A stretch of 64,000 nucleotides of DNA from Symbiodinium natans (GCA_905221605.1 CAJNDS010002680.1:62001-126000), one strand, 5' to 3'. Positions 52,961 through 63,309 are shown, counted from the stretch's first letter. Program-made: numbers and translations. Notes: generated by a model from the letters alone, not told the origin.

Positions 52961-54590
52961 TAGAATACCAAAACCCAAAGTCTTCCAAAATAAGCCGAAA
53001 GGATCACCGGAAAAGCCCTGGAAGGCTTGTGCTAGAGTATTCCAGAATCGCTGAAGCGCGCAGCCGTAGAGTATCCTCGTAAAGTCCCTAGAGCGCACAA
53101 GACCAAACTATGCCCAAAGAGTCACTGGAGTACTAACCGCAAACCATCCTGCAGCTAAAATGCAGCTCAAGAAGTAAACCTTTCTTCATGTTTATAGGAA
53201 TGGTCCCAATACTACTAATATCAGTAGCGTGATACTAGTATTATATTCAGCAATGTTCGGTATAGTAGGCGTATTAGCTTACTAGCATGATCAATAGCAT
53301 AACTAAAAGTAAATGACAAGAAATTGCAATTCCAGTTACAACATTACCAAGCTTACTAGTGTCATAAATTGTATTAGGCTTGCTAGCACTCATGTTACTC
53401 GCATTAATCATATTACTAATTGATCTCATATTATAATCTTATCGGACTAATCATGCCACAGGGGCTAATGACGCTATGGTACTATTGTTAGTGACATTGT
53501 TGAGTTTCCCAGTGGTGGGCTAAAAAACATTGCTCACAACACTGATGTTGCACCCTCTTTAGACCTGCCCCCCTCCCCCTTTCTTGTTCCTGTTTACACT
53601 GTCCACGGGATATATATGAATTTATTAGAGAGGAGTTAGGATAAGTTTACAGGGCAGCGATGCCCAGCAATCCTTTAAAGGCGCGCCGCGTGGAATTTTC
53701 TTACGGCGCCCGGACGGTTTGCCTTTATTCAGGATCCCAACGCGCGCCCCCAAACCCAAACACTCGGAGTGTCCTGAACAGCCCGGCCATTTTTGACTTT
53801 GTTCAGGAGGCCCCTACTAAAGAGTGTGGAACATTAATAGTACTCGCACTAGTCATATGGCTAATCTCGACAGATAGTGCAGTTTCGTAGTAGACTTGTC
53901 AAAAGACATATGCACTACCAGCAAGATTAGGATGATTAGGATTGTCGTGATGTTAGTGTTAATTAGCAATCCTGCCAACGCACTGCAATGTTATTTGGTG
54001 ATATTGAAGTCACGAACTGTCAAATTGGGAGCATAAGATGTGTCAAACTTATGCTTAGCACAAGTAATCCTCGACTTCGAATGTTCCGCACAACACGCCA
54101 TGCTTTTTGCTTATATTGACAGCTCGCGCTAGGACTAGTACTTATATTGCGAACATTACCAATAGTACTCACATAAGTCATAATATGTTCATAATGTTAG
54201 TTGTGCTTCCAATGCTAGGAACACCAGTAAGCATACTATTGCCATCGCATCAGCATTATAAAGATCACAAACACTAATAAGTGAACAAGCCGCAGATGAA
54301 AACAAAGAAAGCTGCAGAAAACAAGTGCATTTAAGATATGCAACACCGGTGTGGAGGGTTGATCGTTTTGTTGCATCCAAACGGATAAATAAGTTAGATG
54401 TGCGACTTGTCTAAAACACAAGCATCAACAGTAATGGTATCCACAGACACAAGGCGAAGTTGACTCTCAAGTAGAACTTATGGTTCCTACAAAAGTATAA
54501 ATATACACTTACATACTAAATTGTTTATATTCCGTATTTAAAGCGAAAAGAAAAACTCTATGCTAAATAAACCCTAAAGGTTCCGGGCTC
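52960..54590. other. AT-rich unique region with degenerate TAGTA motifs
   Basis: Loose repetition of TTACTAG/TATTAGTA-type words occurs at 53190-53480 and 54120-54250. One modest frame (53660-53890) ends in a hydrophobic stretch (TLIVLALVIWLIS) but is weak. Confidence 0.35.
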
Positions 54591-54609
54591 ATATATATAT
54601 ATATATATT

Positions 54610-55070
54610 TTTTTTTTTTTGGGTGGGGGGGGGTGGTTTTGGGGGGCTTGTTTTTTTTTTGAGGGGGGGGGGGGGTGAGGGCTTAGGGGCGAGGGTTTTG
54701 GGGGTAGTTAGGGGTCTTTGGTAAGACACCCCTGTGCTTCGAAACCGGAGATGTACCCAATCATTGAGCTAATGTCCTTGTTTGCACACCCTAGACCCTA
54801 AACCCGTATAGGAGCGCCGTTTTAGGTGCCAAGCGTCGGGGGCCCAGACGTCAACCTGCAGATGAATTACGTTTAGGGCCACGCCGTCTTGTCAGGTGTG
54901 TTCTCCAGAGCGTTGCTTTGGGATGCCCTGAGCCCTGAACCCTAACCCCCCCCCAACCCCCCCAAGAAATCCCGCCCAAACCCCCCCCCCCTAAATCCCC
55001 CCCTAAACCCCCCCCTAAAGCCCCCCCCTAAACCCCCCCCTAAAGCCCCCCCCAAAGCCCCCCCTAAAGC
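54610..55070. repeat. poly-G/poly-C and CCCCCCCTAAA tract
   Basis: G runs (54620-54680) and, from 54945, C runs punctuated by TAAA or TAAAG form a telomere-like but C-expanded array. Confidence 0.85.
54711..54772 (-). tRNA. tRNA-like remnant, anticodon arm not recognisable
   Basis: The minus strand reads AGGACATTAGCTCAATGATT, then TTTCGAAGCACAGGGGTGTC and TTACCA. It has A-box-like TAGCTCAATGATTGGG, a T-loop-like TTCGAA, and ends that pair as an acceptor stem (AGGACAT with GTGTCTT). The length of about 60 nt is too short and the arms do not pair well. It is likely a pseudogene, a SINE head or chance. Confidence 0.25.
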
Positions 55071-55073
55071 CCA

Positions 55074-55168
55074 GAGCTCCTCAAGCTGCCCTTCACAGGA
55101 CCTCCGTGGCTTCGACATGGAGGCTCACCCGGCGTTGCCGCCTGGCGGGCAGTTGAGTCAAAGGGTCT
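55074..55168 (+). CDS. possible exon between C-rich and TTTAGGG arrays
   Basis: The frame ELLKLPFTGPPWLRHGGSPG continues VAAWRAVESKGLG and stops at the first TTTAGGG unit. Confidence 0.3.
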
Positions 55169-55386
55169 CGGGTTTAGGGTTTAGGGTTTAGGGTTTAGGG
55201 TTAGGGTTTAGGGTTCAGGGTTGCGGGTATTGGGGGGTTGAGGGGGGGTTGAGGGGGGGTTTTGGGAGGGGGAGGCTTAATTAGGCAGGGAGGGGCGGGG
55301 GGTTCAGGACGTTTAAGAGGTTTGAAGATTTGGGGCTTAGGGAACTTAGGCGGGCTTAGTTAGGGGGGCTTCGTTCTCCTTTCTAG

Positions 55387-55468
55387 AGCAAACGAGGTTG
55401 CCCATGACAAAGCCCATTCAAGAACAAAACGCCCTACAAGCTCAAAATGTCAAAAACTTTCAACATGA
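55387..55468 (+). CDS. possible terminal exon with pyrimidine-rich acceptor
   Basis: CTTCGTTCTCCTTTCTAG is a textbook-like acceptor. The frame then reads ANEVAHDKAHSRTKRPTSSK, CQKLST and TGA. Confidence 0.4.
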
Positions 55469-56443
55469 ACCCTATACTACTTGCTCTACATGGAGCAGTA
55501 CCTGCAAACGGATCGCCAAACAGGGAAAGGCACCCCCTTCTGAGGCATGAGTTCACTTGAAGCCATCATACAGGACGCGTTTCATGTGGGGTCCCACCGT
55601 TTAGGGTGGAGGTCCAGGTCGGACAAACGAGGGCCCTAAGCCCTAAGCCGTAAGCCCTAAGCCCTAAGCCCTAAGCCCCGTCAGCTCGAAGCACCCGAAG
55701 CCCCAAAACCTACAGGGAATGAGCCACGCGGAGCCCCTTAAAGGCCCAGAAGCCCTGGAACAACTTCCGGTGGACGGCTTCACCCATCTTTCCCTCCTAG
55801 AGCCACAGCGGCCTTATATAAGGTGCCCTATAAACCCTGAACCCTCAACCCCCAACCCTTAGATGGTGCCCTCTGCGGCCTGGGAGCTCCCCTCCTGAAG
55901 CTGCCCTCCCAGGGAGGCGCTCCACGTGGAAGGCTTCTCACAGGCGCCCCCTTGGAGCCCGAGAGTGACTGCTACAGGGTTATGATCTCGGGAGAATTGT
56001 GGGGTTGTGATCATGGTCTACGTAGGGGTCTTTTAAGGGTTGTTGTTGGGGTTTATAAACGGGGTTATTATCGAGTGGTACGAGGGGGTCGTGACGGTGG
56101 CGTTTGGGGGATGAGAGTCTTTAGAGCTCAGGGATGTTTAGGGTTAAAGTTAGGTAGGTTCCCAACGAGGCCTTTTCACGCCACCCTGATCCCACAACCC
56201 AACCGCCTGAAAGCCAAGTCGAAGCAAACCGGGGCTGCTCGGACAGTCCGAGTTATTCGGGGTCCTCGGCCCGAGACAGACTCTTCCTGTCGTCAGACAG
56301 GTAGCCTTTGAACCTTTTGGGGGCTGGCGAGTATACTACAATTACTCCAACCCTGGGGTGAAGCCCTGGTTCCAGTAGCCAACTGGACAAGTATGGGGCC
56401 TAGGGCCTAAGGGCTTCTAGGGTTCTGGACCTTCAAAAGAAGC

Positions 56444-56737
56444 ATGCCTCCTGCCAGATCAGCAATTCCTGAGCTACGGCGTTGCCCAGATCAGCATCAC
56501 ACACATGGACACCCGTTGCTCACTTCTCTTGTTCGGGACTTTAAGCCGTTTGGTTTTGTCAAGCGCAAGCTATGTGACCCTGCAAAGGGCTTCATGGACA
56601 AGTAGTTCGGTGGCACATGTCCCTTCTTGGATCTCGTCAGGAAATGGCTTTTAGCACTTTCAGCATCAGGTGTAGGTCATCTGGCAGATACGTCCGTGAG
56701 CTCACTGCATCCCAAACGGGCATACCCCGCAAACTGA
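56444..56737 (+). CDS. 97-codon frame with one internal TAG
   Basis: ATG at 56444 opens a frame with HGHPLLTSLVRDFKPFGFVK and RKLCDPAKGFMDK, then TAG at 56603. The same frame continues at once with FGGTCPFLDLVRKWLLALSA and ADTSVSSLHPKRAYPAN to TGA at 56735. Both halves look equally coding. It may be a broken gene, a readthrough case or two chance frames. No family was recognised. Confidence 0.4.
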
Positions 56738-56799
56738 GTTGCTCCATCCTATGAGCACCGTGCCCACGTGCAATTCAACCAAGACGTCACGCAGTCGTG

Positions 56800-56946
56800 A
56801 TGGTTGTCACGGCTTGCCACAGTCTGGGAGACGCAGCGGCCGAGGCATGTCGGGAGGTATGTGATCGCCACAACCTTGGACCCAGTGCCTCAAACACACC
56901 ACTACATAGAGAATTGAGCCTTTCTTGGGGAAGGTACAGAAGGTAG
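56800..56946 (+). CDS. possible 48-codon ORF
   Basis: ATG opens MVVTACHSLGDAAAEACREV, then CDRHNLGPSASNTPLHRELS and WGRYRR to TAG. The minus ORF 56787-56969 is the weaker reading. It is cysteine-rich in its first half. Confidence 0.4.
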   Translation: MVVTACHSLGDAAAEACREVCDRHNLGPSASNTPLHRELSLSWGRYRR

Positions 56947-56990
56947 GGGGCAGACATCGACAAGCACATGTGATGTATACACCCTGGGCC

Positions 56991-57446
56991 TTAAATTCTG
57001 GACGACATCAGTTGCTGGGGTTTTGTGGCGGTGTCTAACACCCTAGTACAGAGCCTAAAGCACTTAAAGCCCTTTAGACCATGAACCTTGTCGAGCTCAA
57101 GTGTAGAGACCCCCAATCTTTGTGGGGCGGAGGGTGTAGGCTGTACAGTACACAGCCCTTTCAACACTACACCTAAACCCCTTGAACCTTTACAGGCTCG
57201 AAAGTTCAGGTTTTTAGGCATTTGGGGCTTAGACCTAGGGCTGCACTTCCCACACAGAAAAGCCTCGAATGTTCTGAGCTGCGGCTCCTGGGCTGTTCGT
57301 AGCACTTTCACCTGGTGGCTCCTGACTGCAATCTCGGTTTCGGATTGCGCCTTGTAGTGCTTAGGGCCTTTGTGTCCAGTGCACCCTCCGTCCCTCAAAA
57401 ATGAAGCATTACAGCCCCGAAATTGATGTATAAACGTAGCTTGCAA
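56991..57446 (-). CDS. possible ORF, 151 codons
   Basis: The minus-strand frame includes QSETEIAVRSHQVKVLRTAQ, RTFEAFLCGKCSPRSKPQMP and RLGVSTLELDKVHGLKG. Third-position G/C is high in the middle. It is one of the longest non-repeat frames of the window. A CGKC motif is present but not enough for a family. Confidence 0.4.
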   Translation of the reverse strand: MQATFIHQFRGCNASFLRDGGCTGHKGPKHYKAQSETEIAVRSHQVKVLRTAQEPQLRTFEAFLCGKCSPRSKPQMPKNLNFRACKGSRGLGVVLKGLCTVQPTPSAPQRLGVSTLELDKVHGLKGFKCFRLCTRVLDTATKPQQLMSSRI

Positions 57447-57949
57447 TGGGAGTCATCCCGAACCACTTGAATGGTTGCCTAAAGCTAAACGTTAACTCCT
57501 AATTGCCTCCCCTGAAAGCTCGGAAGCCAGAGCCCAAGAGCAGCCAAGGGCAGCCAGGATCAGATAAGGACGGGCGAATGCCTGTGAGCCACATCGGAAG
57601 CAAAAGGCAAACTGGGCGAAGGCCAGAGGCCTACACACAGACACATTCCTGGATAAGCCTGGGGATCCTCCCAACTCATCTTTTCATTGTTATCCTTGGG
57701 TTTAAGGTTCAGGGTTTAGGGTATAGAGTTCCTTGGTGCACAGGGTGTACACACACAGAAACACTCGAAGGATGCCCCCTTCTTGCAAGGCCTTGGGAAG
57801 CCTGCGCCCTCACGTAAGCCCGGAGTCATCAGACCACAGGCAACCCCTCCAGCCTCTGCTTTGAGGAGCTTGTAGGATGGCTTCGCAGTTTTTAGAGTTT
57901 AGGGTACTGGGGCTGATGGTAGAATGGCTCGGAATTTCTCAGAGCTTGC

Positions 57950-58063
57950 TGCAGAGCCCACAGCCCCTTCTCGCATGAAGACACCCGGGTGCTGGGCGCG
58001 TTCCCCGCCGCCACGTGCCCGAAGCTTGCTACCGGGGGTGCGCACACGGCGAGACGAGGCTAA
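57950..58063 (+). CDS. possible terminal exon
   Basis: GGAATTTCTCAG lies upstream (57930-57941). The frame reads HSPFSHEDTRVLGAFPAATC, PKLATGGAHTARRG and TAA. An overlapping longer frame (57924-58148) is Pro/Arg-rich. Confidence 0.3.
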   Translation, partial: CRAHSPFSHEDTRVLGAFPAATCPKLATGGAHTARRG

Positions 58064-58830
58064 CAGCCCTCACTGTTTTAGCCTCCTAGAACCCCTAATC
58101 CCTAAGCCAGAAGCCCTGATCAACTCCCAGCTGCACCCAAAACCCTGACGACCCTAAACACCCAAGGCCCTTGAACCACTTCATACGCCCCCGGTGCCCT
58201 TTGGTCCGACATGTCAGTTTTCCTAGTACAGTGGCGGGCCCACCCTGAACACCCCCCCGAAGCCCTTGAAGCCTTACACCCAGAACAACCCTCAGAGCTT
58301 TTTCAAAGAATTGGTGCCCGGCGCCTCCCCTGCGCCATGCTTTGGCAGCGCCCAGAGTCTATTGGACGAGGCCACAGGGGCTCAGGTTCGAGGTGCGTTT
58401 TAGGGAACTTGAGGCTGGAGGGTGATGGCCCTCAACCCATCGGAGGTCCGTACTTATACGTAGGGGTATAAATAACTCCTACTTTTACATACCAGTACCA
58501 GAATCCTCCCATTTACTGTGCCCTCTCTCACCGTCTCAGCGTAGAACACACACACACACACGTAGAAGCAGATTCTGATTTTTTAGGGTTTGCGGGACAG
58601 AATCAGCCTGGAGCCACATGCCCCATTAACCCCTTCAGCCGAGACCCCAATAAACCCAAAACCCTAGACTACAAACCCCAAACCCCAAACTTCAACCCCT
58701 CAAGAAACCCTGACCCCTACGCCTCGAAGCTTCAAGCTGCAATCTCCGAACCTTACCCAATCCCGAAGCCCCAAACCCCAAACCCCGATAATTCCGATAA
58801 CTTCCTGGTTCTTACTAGGGTTTGCGGGAA

Positions 58831-59200
58831 TGAGGTACCCTATGCAATCTGTTGAAGGGTGAGTGTAAAAGTTTCTTCTTGATATTCTTGGTGAGTGTAT
58901 ATAGTGTTGGTACAAGGAATATAACCCCTTCGGACAGCTCTTCGGAGACTCCAGGGATACTACGAATATCAACCCTAAATCACATAATCCCTTTAAGGGT
59001 AAAAGGTACCCTGTGCAATCCCTCTAAGGGTGTCTATAGGAACCCTAAACCCTACAGAATCCCTGAAAGGGTATACACCCCAAACCCTACACAAACCCTA
59101 AACCCTGAACCCTGAACCCTAAACCCTAAACCCTAAACCCTAAACCCTAAACCCTAAACCCTACAAAAACCCCTTAAAGGGTATAAGGTACCTATAGTTC
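58831..59200 (+). repeat. diverged GGTACCCT.TGCAATC repeat
   Basis: GGTACCCTATGCAATCTGTT (58832) and GGTACCCTGTGCAATCCCTC (59007) are near copies, each followed by an AAGGGTG motif. Similar AAAGGGTATA words follow at 59064 and 59175. The tract is mixed with CCCTAAA units. Confidence 0.55.
59094..59165 (-). repeat. CCCTAAA array
   Basis: About nine units form the left partner of the TTTAGGG array starting at 59294, with a unique GC-rich segment between. Confidence 0.95.
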
Positions 59201-59293
59201 CCTCGTTCCCCACGAAGAACCTTGTAAAAGCTGCAGGGAGGGAGCGGCGCCCGTGATGGAGTCGACGCAGCAGCCCCAGCCTGCCCCAAGGTA

Positions 59294-59516
59294 GGGCTTT
59301 AGGGTTTAGGGTTTTAGGGTTTAGGGTTTAGGGTTTAGGGTTTAGGGTTTAGGGTTTAGGGTTTTAGGGTTTAGGGTTTAGGGTTTAGGGTTTAGGGTTT
59401 AGGGTTTTAGGGTTTTAGGGTTTTAGGGTTTTAGGGTTTTAGGGTTTTAGGGTTTTAGGGTTTTAGGGTTTTAGGGTTTTAGGGTTTAGGGTTTAGGGTT
59501 TAGGGTTTAGGGTTCA
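59294..59516 (+). repeat. TTTAGGG array with TTTTAGGG core
   Basis: TTTAGGG units enclose about eleven homogeneous TTTTAGGG units (59400-59485) and then return to TTTAGGG. Confidence 0.97.
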
Positions 59517-59831
59517 GGGACCCTTGGAACATAGGTAGGGCCAGAACCGGCCCCCTTCCCCCTCCCAAGGACCACTAGCCACTTCACCGCAGGCTCTGCG
59601 ACCGGGTTCGCTGAACGAGGGACCCTAAACCCTAAACCCTCTACCCCAAACCCTAAACCCTCTACCCCAAACCCTAAGCAACCATGGTCCGCCGCCAAAC
59701 CCTGAAGCCCAAACTCACTTTTGGTCCAGCCACGCGCTGGATGCCCAAACCGTACGAAGACACGAGCCCAAATAGTTTCCCCATACCATGCCATGCCCAC
59801 TTCTTGGTATGTGCCCCCTTATATATACTAA

Positions 59832-59879
59832 GAGTCCTTGATTGCAATAGGGGTACGAGAATCCCTATTAAGGACTCCG
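59832..59879. repeat. short perfect hairpin
   Basis: GAGTCCTT and AAGGACTC, with inner ATAGGG/CCCTAT, form a foldback of about 48 bp with a loop near 59850-59862. Confidence 0.6.
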
Positions 59880-59929
59880 AGTAACCCTAAACCCTAAACC
59901 CTAAACCCTAAACCCTAAACCCTGTTAGT

Positions 59930-60022
59930 CTTAGGGGGAACATCCCAACCCCCTTTATCATGATAAGAGAAGATGATTTACGGCACCCGGCAGACCGAGG
60001 CCCCGCCTGCTCTCCGCTCTAA
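59930..60022 (+). CDS. possible terminal exon
   Basis: Following CCCTAAACCCTGTTAGT, the frame reads GNIPTPFIMIREDDLRHPAD, RGPACSPL and TAA. TTTAGGG starts at 60064. Confidence 0.35.
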   Translation, partial: LRGNIPTPFIMIREDDLRHPADRGPACSPL

Positions 60023-60063
60023 GTGCACCGCTGCTGCACTCGCCAGAGTCCCAGCTTGAGCTA

Positions 60064-60185
60064 GTTTAGGGTTTAGGGTTCCGGGATTTTAGGGTCTAGG
60101 GTTTAGGGTTCCGGGATTTTAGGGTTTAGGGTTTAGGGTTCCGGGATTTTAGGGTTTAGGGTTTAGGGTTTAGGGCTAGTTCAGG
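60064..60185 (+). repeat. higher-order telomeric repeat
   Basis: A unit TTCCGGGATTTTAGGG followed by two TTTAGGG heptamers is repeated three times. Confidence 0.9.
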
Positions 60186-60193
60186 GTTCCGAG

Positions 60194-60532
60194 TTAAGGG
60201 TTGAACCGAATTGGCCCTGGACTCCCAACCAGAAGCCCCCTAAACCCCCCGATAGAAGTGATCAAAGCCAAACATCGCCTGCAACAGACGCCGTGCCATC
60301 CCCTCCCCCCCATTTCCCTAATGTTAGCATGGACGCAGGCCCTTATGCCCCCTTTTGGGGGTTTAGGTTCCCACTTATGAGCCTCTTGACAACGGCAAGG
60401 GCACCCTTTCGTTGCTTGGTCCATGGTGACTTCCGGATCGGGTCCAGCTGATTTTTTTGGGAGAGGATTGTCACGAATGCCGCACTCCACGTTTGTGTCC
60501 GCCCGTGAGCTCCGGGTTGAGCGTCGTGACAT
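60194..60532 (-). CDS. possible ORF, 112 codons
   Basis: The minus-strand frame contains SRADTNVECGIRDNPLPKKS, AGPDPEVTMDQATKGCPCRC and GWHGVCCRRCLALITSIGGF. It is rich in Cys pairs (CPC, CC, RRC), which might bind metal, but no known pattern is certain. Confidence 0.4.
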   Translation of the reverse strand: MSRRSTRSSRADTNVECGIRDNPLPKKSAGPDPEVTMDQATKGCPCRCQEAHKWEPKPPKGGIRACVHANIREMGGRGWHGVCCRRCLALITSIGGFRGLLVGSPGPIRFNP

Positions 60533-60826
60533 GTAGCAGCCGAAATCCGAGTTCTGAGAAAACCTAAACCCTAAACCCCAGGGAGGAGGATTCAGGGATT
60601 TGGGGTTGAGGACTTGGGGTTCAGCCCTTCAACCCAGAAAGACCCCCAAAAACCATTGAGAAGCCTAAGAGTAACTCCCAGAAGAGCCCTGTAGGGGTCA
60701 ACAAGTTCTTTTTAGTTGAGCCCGGCCAGGCCCTGGGTCTGAGTTTCAGGGCTGCGAGCTGCTTACCCTAAGCCCCACAGGGCCCGGGGTTTCGGGCTTA
60801 GGGCGTCCTGTAGGGTGAGAAGTCCT

Positions 60827-60940
60827 GATGAGGTCCAAGACGCAAGCATCTTTGGAGCTAGGCCGCCGCCGCTCTGCCCTGTCACCTTTCTGCTGGGGCC
60901 TGTTTTCAAGGTCTTCACTCGCAACTACCCCCCCCTAAGC
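60827..60940 (+). CDS. possible exon
   Basis: The frame DEVQDASIFGARPPPLCPVT continues FLLGPVFKVFTRNYPP and runs into a 49-bp tandem duplication at 60943. Confidence 0.35.
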
Positions 60941-60942
60941 CT

Positions 60943-61041
60943 AGACTACAAGTACCCCAAAAGAGTCCCGAATTCCCTGAAACACTCAACATAGACTACA
61001 AGTACCCCAAAGAGTCCCGAATTCCCTGAAGCACTCAACAT
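60943..61041 (+). repeat. tandem duplication, 50/49 bp
   Basis: AGACTACAAGTACCCCAAAA and its continuation to CACTCAACAT occur twice in direct succession, with one indel and one substitution. Confidence 0.97.
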
Positions 61042-61624
61042 GAAAGCCCTACCCCCGAAGGCCTGAAACTCTGGGGCTTGGGGTGCGGCTCGGGGGTTCT
61101 GCATCTCAAGCCCAAGCATTCACGAGCGAAGCTGGCTACTCTATTGGATGTCTCACCTACCCCTTCGGATCCCACAACGTTAAGAGACTGTTTCCGTTTG
61201 AACGAACCCCAAACCTTAAACCCTAAGTCCTGAACCCTAACCCTAAATCCGGTGTGGAGGGGCTGCCGATGTTGTTCTGCAATTCCTGGCCGCCGACAAA
61301 ATGAGGCAAATTTGTGCTGGCCGACGACAAATTCGGCAAATTTGCCGACCCAACCAACCATCTATCAAGCCAAATTTGCCGACGGCTTGGGCCAGCAAGG
61401 TGTATGTACATGTGAATGAGACGTTCAGGGTTTGGGGATTAGGGGCCTGGGCTGGAGCAGGCAAGGTGTGTGCCACTGAGTGTTGCAAATTATTGGCACC
61501 CCAGATGACCGGCAACAGAAGGCGCTGAGAGCAAACGAAACACGAACCCTACGAGCCCCTAACAACCCTAAAGCGCTAAAATCCTGAACCAAACCCTAAA
61601 CCCTTAAGCTACAAAACATGCTTC

Positions 61625-61936
61625 TCAAAACCCGTAACCCGGCGAGGCGCCTTGGGCATGCTGGGCACTCCGTCCGGTGGAGCTCGGGCCTGGGTGGACA
61701 AGTGTTTCCCAGGTTTTGGGGGGCCTTTTCCAAGGGTTTGGTTTGTTTTCCTGGGGTTCCTCAAAGGACATGGCAGCGTTTCTGTAACACATAGGCTGTT
61801 GCCTGCGCAGTTTTCTTAACAGTTTCAGGGGCGAAGAGTCAGAGGCTATAGGAATTTGTCCAATTGAAGCACTTGCTTCGGAAGCTTCGACCTGTCCTAT
61901 GGAATTCACGGGATACGTACCCCACGCGAGGGCCAT
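61625..61936 (-). CDS. possible ORF, 103 codons
   Basis: The minus-strand frame contains VEASEASASIGQIPIASDSS, PLKLLRKLRRQQPMCYRNAA and EPQENKPNPWKRPPKTWETL. The composition looks coding. No family was recognised. Confidence 0.4.
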   Translation of the reverse strand: MALAWGTYPVNSIGQVEASEASASIGQIPIASDSSPLKLLRKLRRQQPMCYRNAAMSFEEPQENKPNPWKRPPKTWETLVHPGPSSTGRSAQHAQGASPGYGF

Positions 61937-62103
61937 GCCTTACCTCGTGCCTCCCAAGCTGGACCCACAACCCTAGATCCCAAACCCTAAGCCCTACCCT
62001 CAACCCTAGTTCAAGGGTTTCGATTGCGCTGAGCGTTTTTTCCTCAACCTTTAGACGTTGCGTGTCAGAATTTAAGAGCGCGATCAGATGGTCCCTGTCC
62101 GCA

Positions 62104-62284
62104 TCGGACCAAACCCTAAACCCTGAACCCTAAACTTATAAACCCTGTACCCTGTAAACCCTAAAACCCTAAAACCCTAAAACCCTAAAACCCTAAAACC
62201 CTAAAACCCTAAAACCCTAAAACCCTAAAACCCTAAAACCCTAAAACCCTAAAACCCTAAACCCTAAACCCTAAACCCTAAACC
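62104..62284 (-). repeat. CCCTAAA/CCCTAAAA array
   Basis: About twelve homogeneous CCCTAAAA octamers (62160-62258) are flanked by CCCTAAA units, the mirror image of the array at 59294-59516. Confidence 0.97.
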
Positions 62285-62352
62285 CAGACCATCCTAGTCC
62301 CTTAGACCGACACCGTCACTTCAGTAGCTAGTGGCAGCCAGACACTACCAGG

Positions 62353-62417
62353 ATGGGTTTTGAGGCCCCTATGAAGGGGGCCTCTTTCAGGGTCTATGTT
62401 CCAGCGTTTTTCGGGTT
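62353..62417 (+). CDS. possible exon with AG|G acceptor
   Basis: CACTACCAG|G precedes ATG. The frame MGFEAPMKGASFRVYVPAFF runs up to the TTTAGGG block. Confidence 0.3.
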
Positions 62418-62464
62418 TAGGGTTTAGGGTTTAGGATTTAGGCTACAATAGCCAATTCTGGTAA

Positions 62465-62722
62465 GGGACGGGGGTTCAGATTGGTCGGCCTTGGTCTTGG
62501 GACGTTGCTTACAGCAAGGGGCTGAGGGTTGTTTCCAATGCCCCCTTAGTGACGGAGTCCATCCAAAAAGTCACCGGAGGATCCGTATTTGCCTTCTTGA
62601 AGGAGGATTCCTTCCTTATGACTCTAAACTCTGGGTGCTTCAACGCCCAGACCACCCCACGCCGCACGTCGAGCATGGCAACGCTACCGCTGCCGCCCCG
62701 GTGTGCTGGGTTGAGGGTTTAG
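62465..62722 (+). CDS. possible terminal exon, 85 codons
   Basis: The frame contains DVAYSKGLRVVSNAPLVTES, IQKVTGGSVFAFLKEDSFLM and TLNSGCFNAQTTPRRTSSMA before a TAG contributed by a GGGTTTAGGG unit. It is among the best coding-like frames in the window. A second frame (62491-62736) overlaps. Function is unknown. Confidence 0.5.
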   Translation, partial: GTGVQIGRPWSWDVAYSKGLRVVSNAPLVTESIQKVTGGSVFAFLKEDSFLMTLNSGCFNAQTTPRRTSSMATLPLPPRCAGLRV

Positions 62723-63054
62723 GGTGTAGGGCGTAGGGTGTAGGGTTTAGTTGGGGCGGGGTGCCGTCCTGCAGTTGGATCAGTGAATAAAAGCCTACCA
62801 AGGCCCAAATTCAAAGGCCTCATGATTCAGATCTGCCCCCTTCTCGCTCCCAACGCCCCCTCCCCTCCTCCGGATGTGGGACTTTGCGTTGTTGGGGCTT
62901 GGAAGTCTAGCGCATGATGAAAGGCAAGCATAGGGATGACACAGTTTAGGTTTAGGTTTTAAAGGCTGAAGCCAACATGCTCATTGCTTCCTGGCTCAGG
63001 GGAGTATTTATAGTGGCAGCGGCGTTCTAAATTCTCGGGGGGAGGGGATTCGAT

Positions 63055-63309
63055 TCATCGTAGGGCCTCGGGCGTTGGCCTGACTAACGCGTCCGTGCGC
63101 CTGGCACCCGAAGTCAGTACGAACCCCTTCCTGTCCACCTCTTTCAGCACAAGTTTCTCGCACGCGTCGATGATTCCTGAGGGGATGATTTTTGTGTTCC
63201 CATGTGTGAGGTGTTTTGTGCCGTGCCTGGATAAAGCCTCACTCAAGCAGAAAAGCAGCGGGGATTCGTTTAGGGAGATGTGAGTACGAGAAGGGCATGC
63301 GGAATTCAT
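63055..63309 (-). CDS. possible exon, 84 codons
   Basis: The minus-strand frame contains THGNTKIIPSGIIDACEKLV and LKEVDRKGFVLTSGARRTDA with high third-position G/C. The plus-strand frame over it is the weaker alternative. Confidence 0.45.
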   Translation of the reverse strand: MNSACPSRTHISLNESPLLFCLSEALSRHGTKHLTHGNTKIIPSGIIDACEKLVLKEVDRKGFVLTSGARRTDALVRPTPEALR

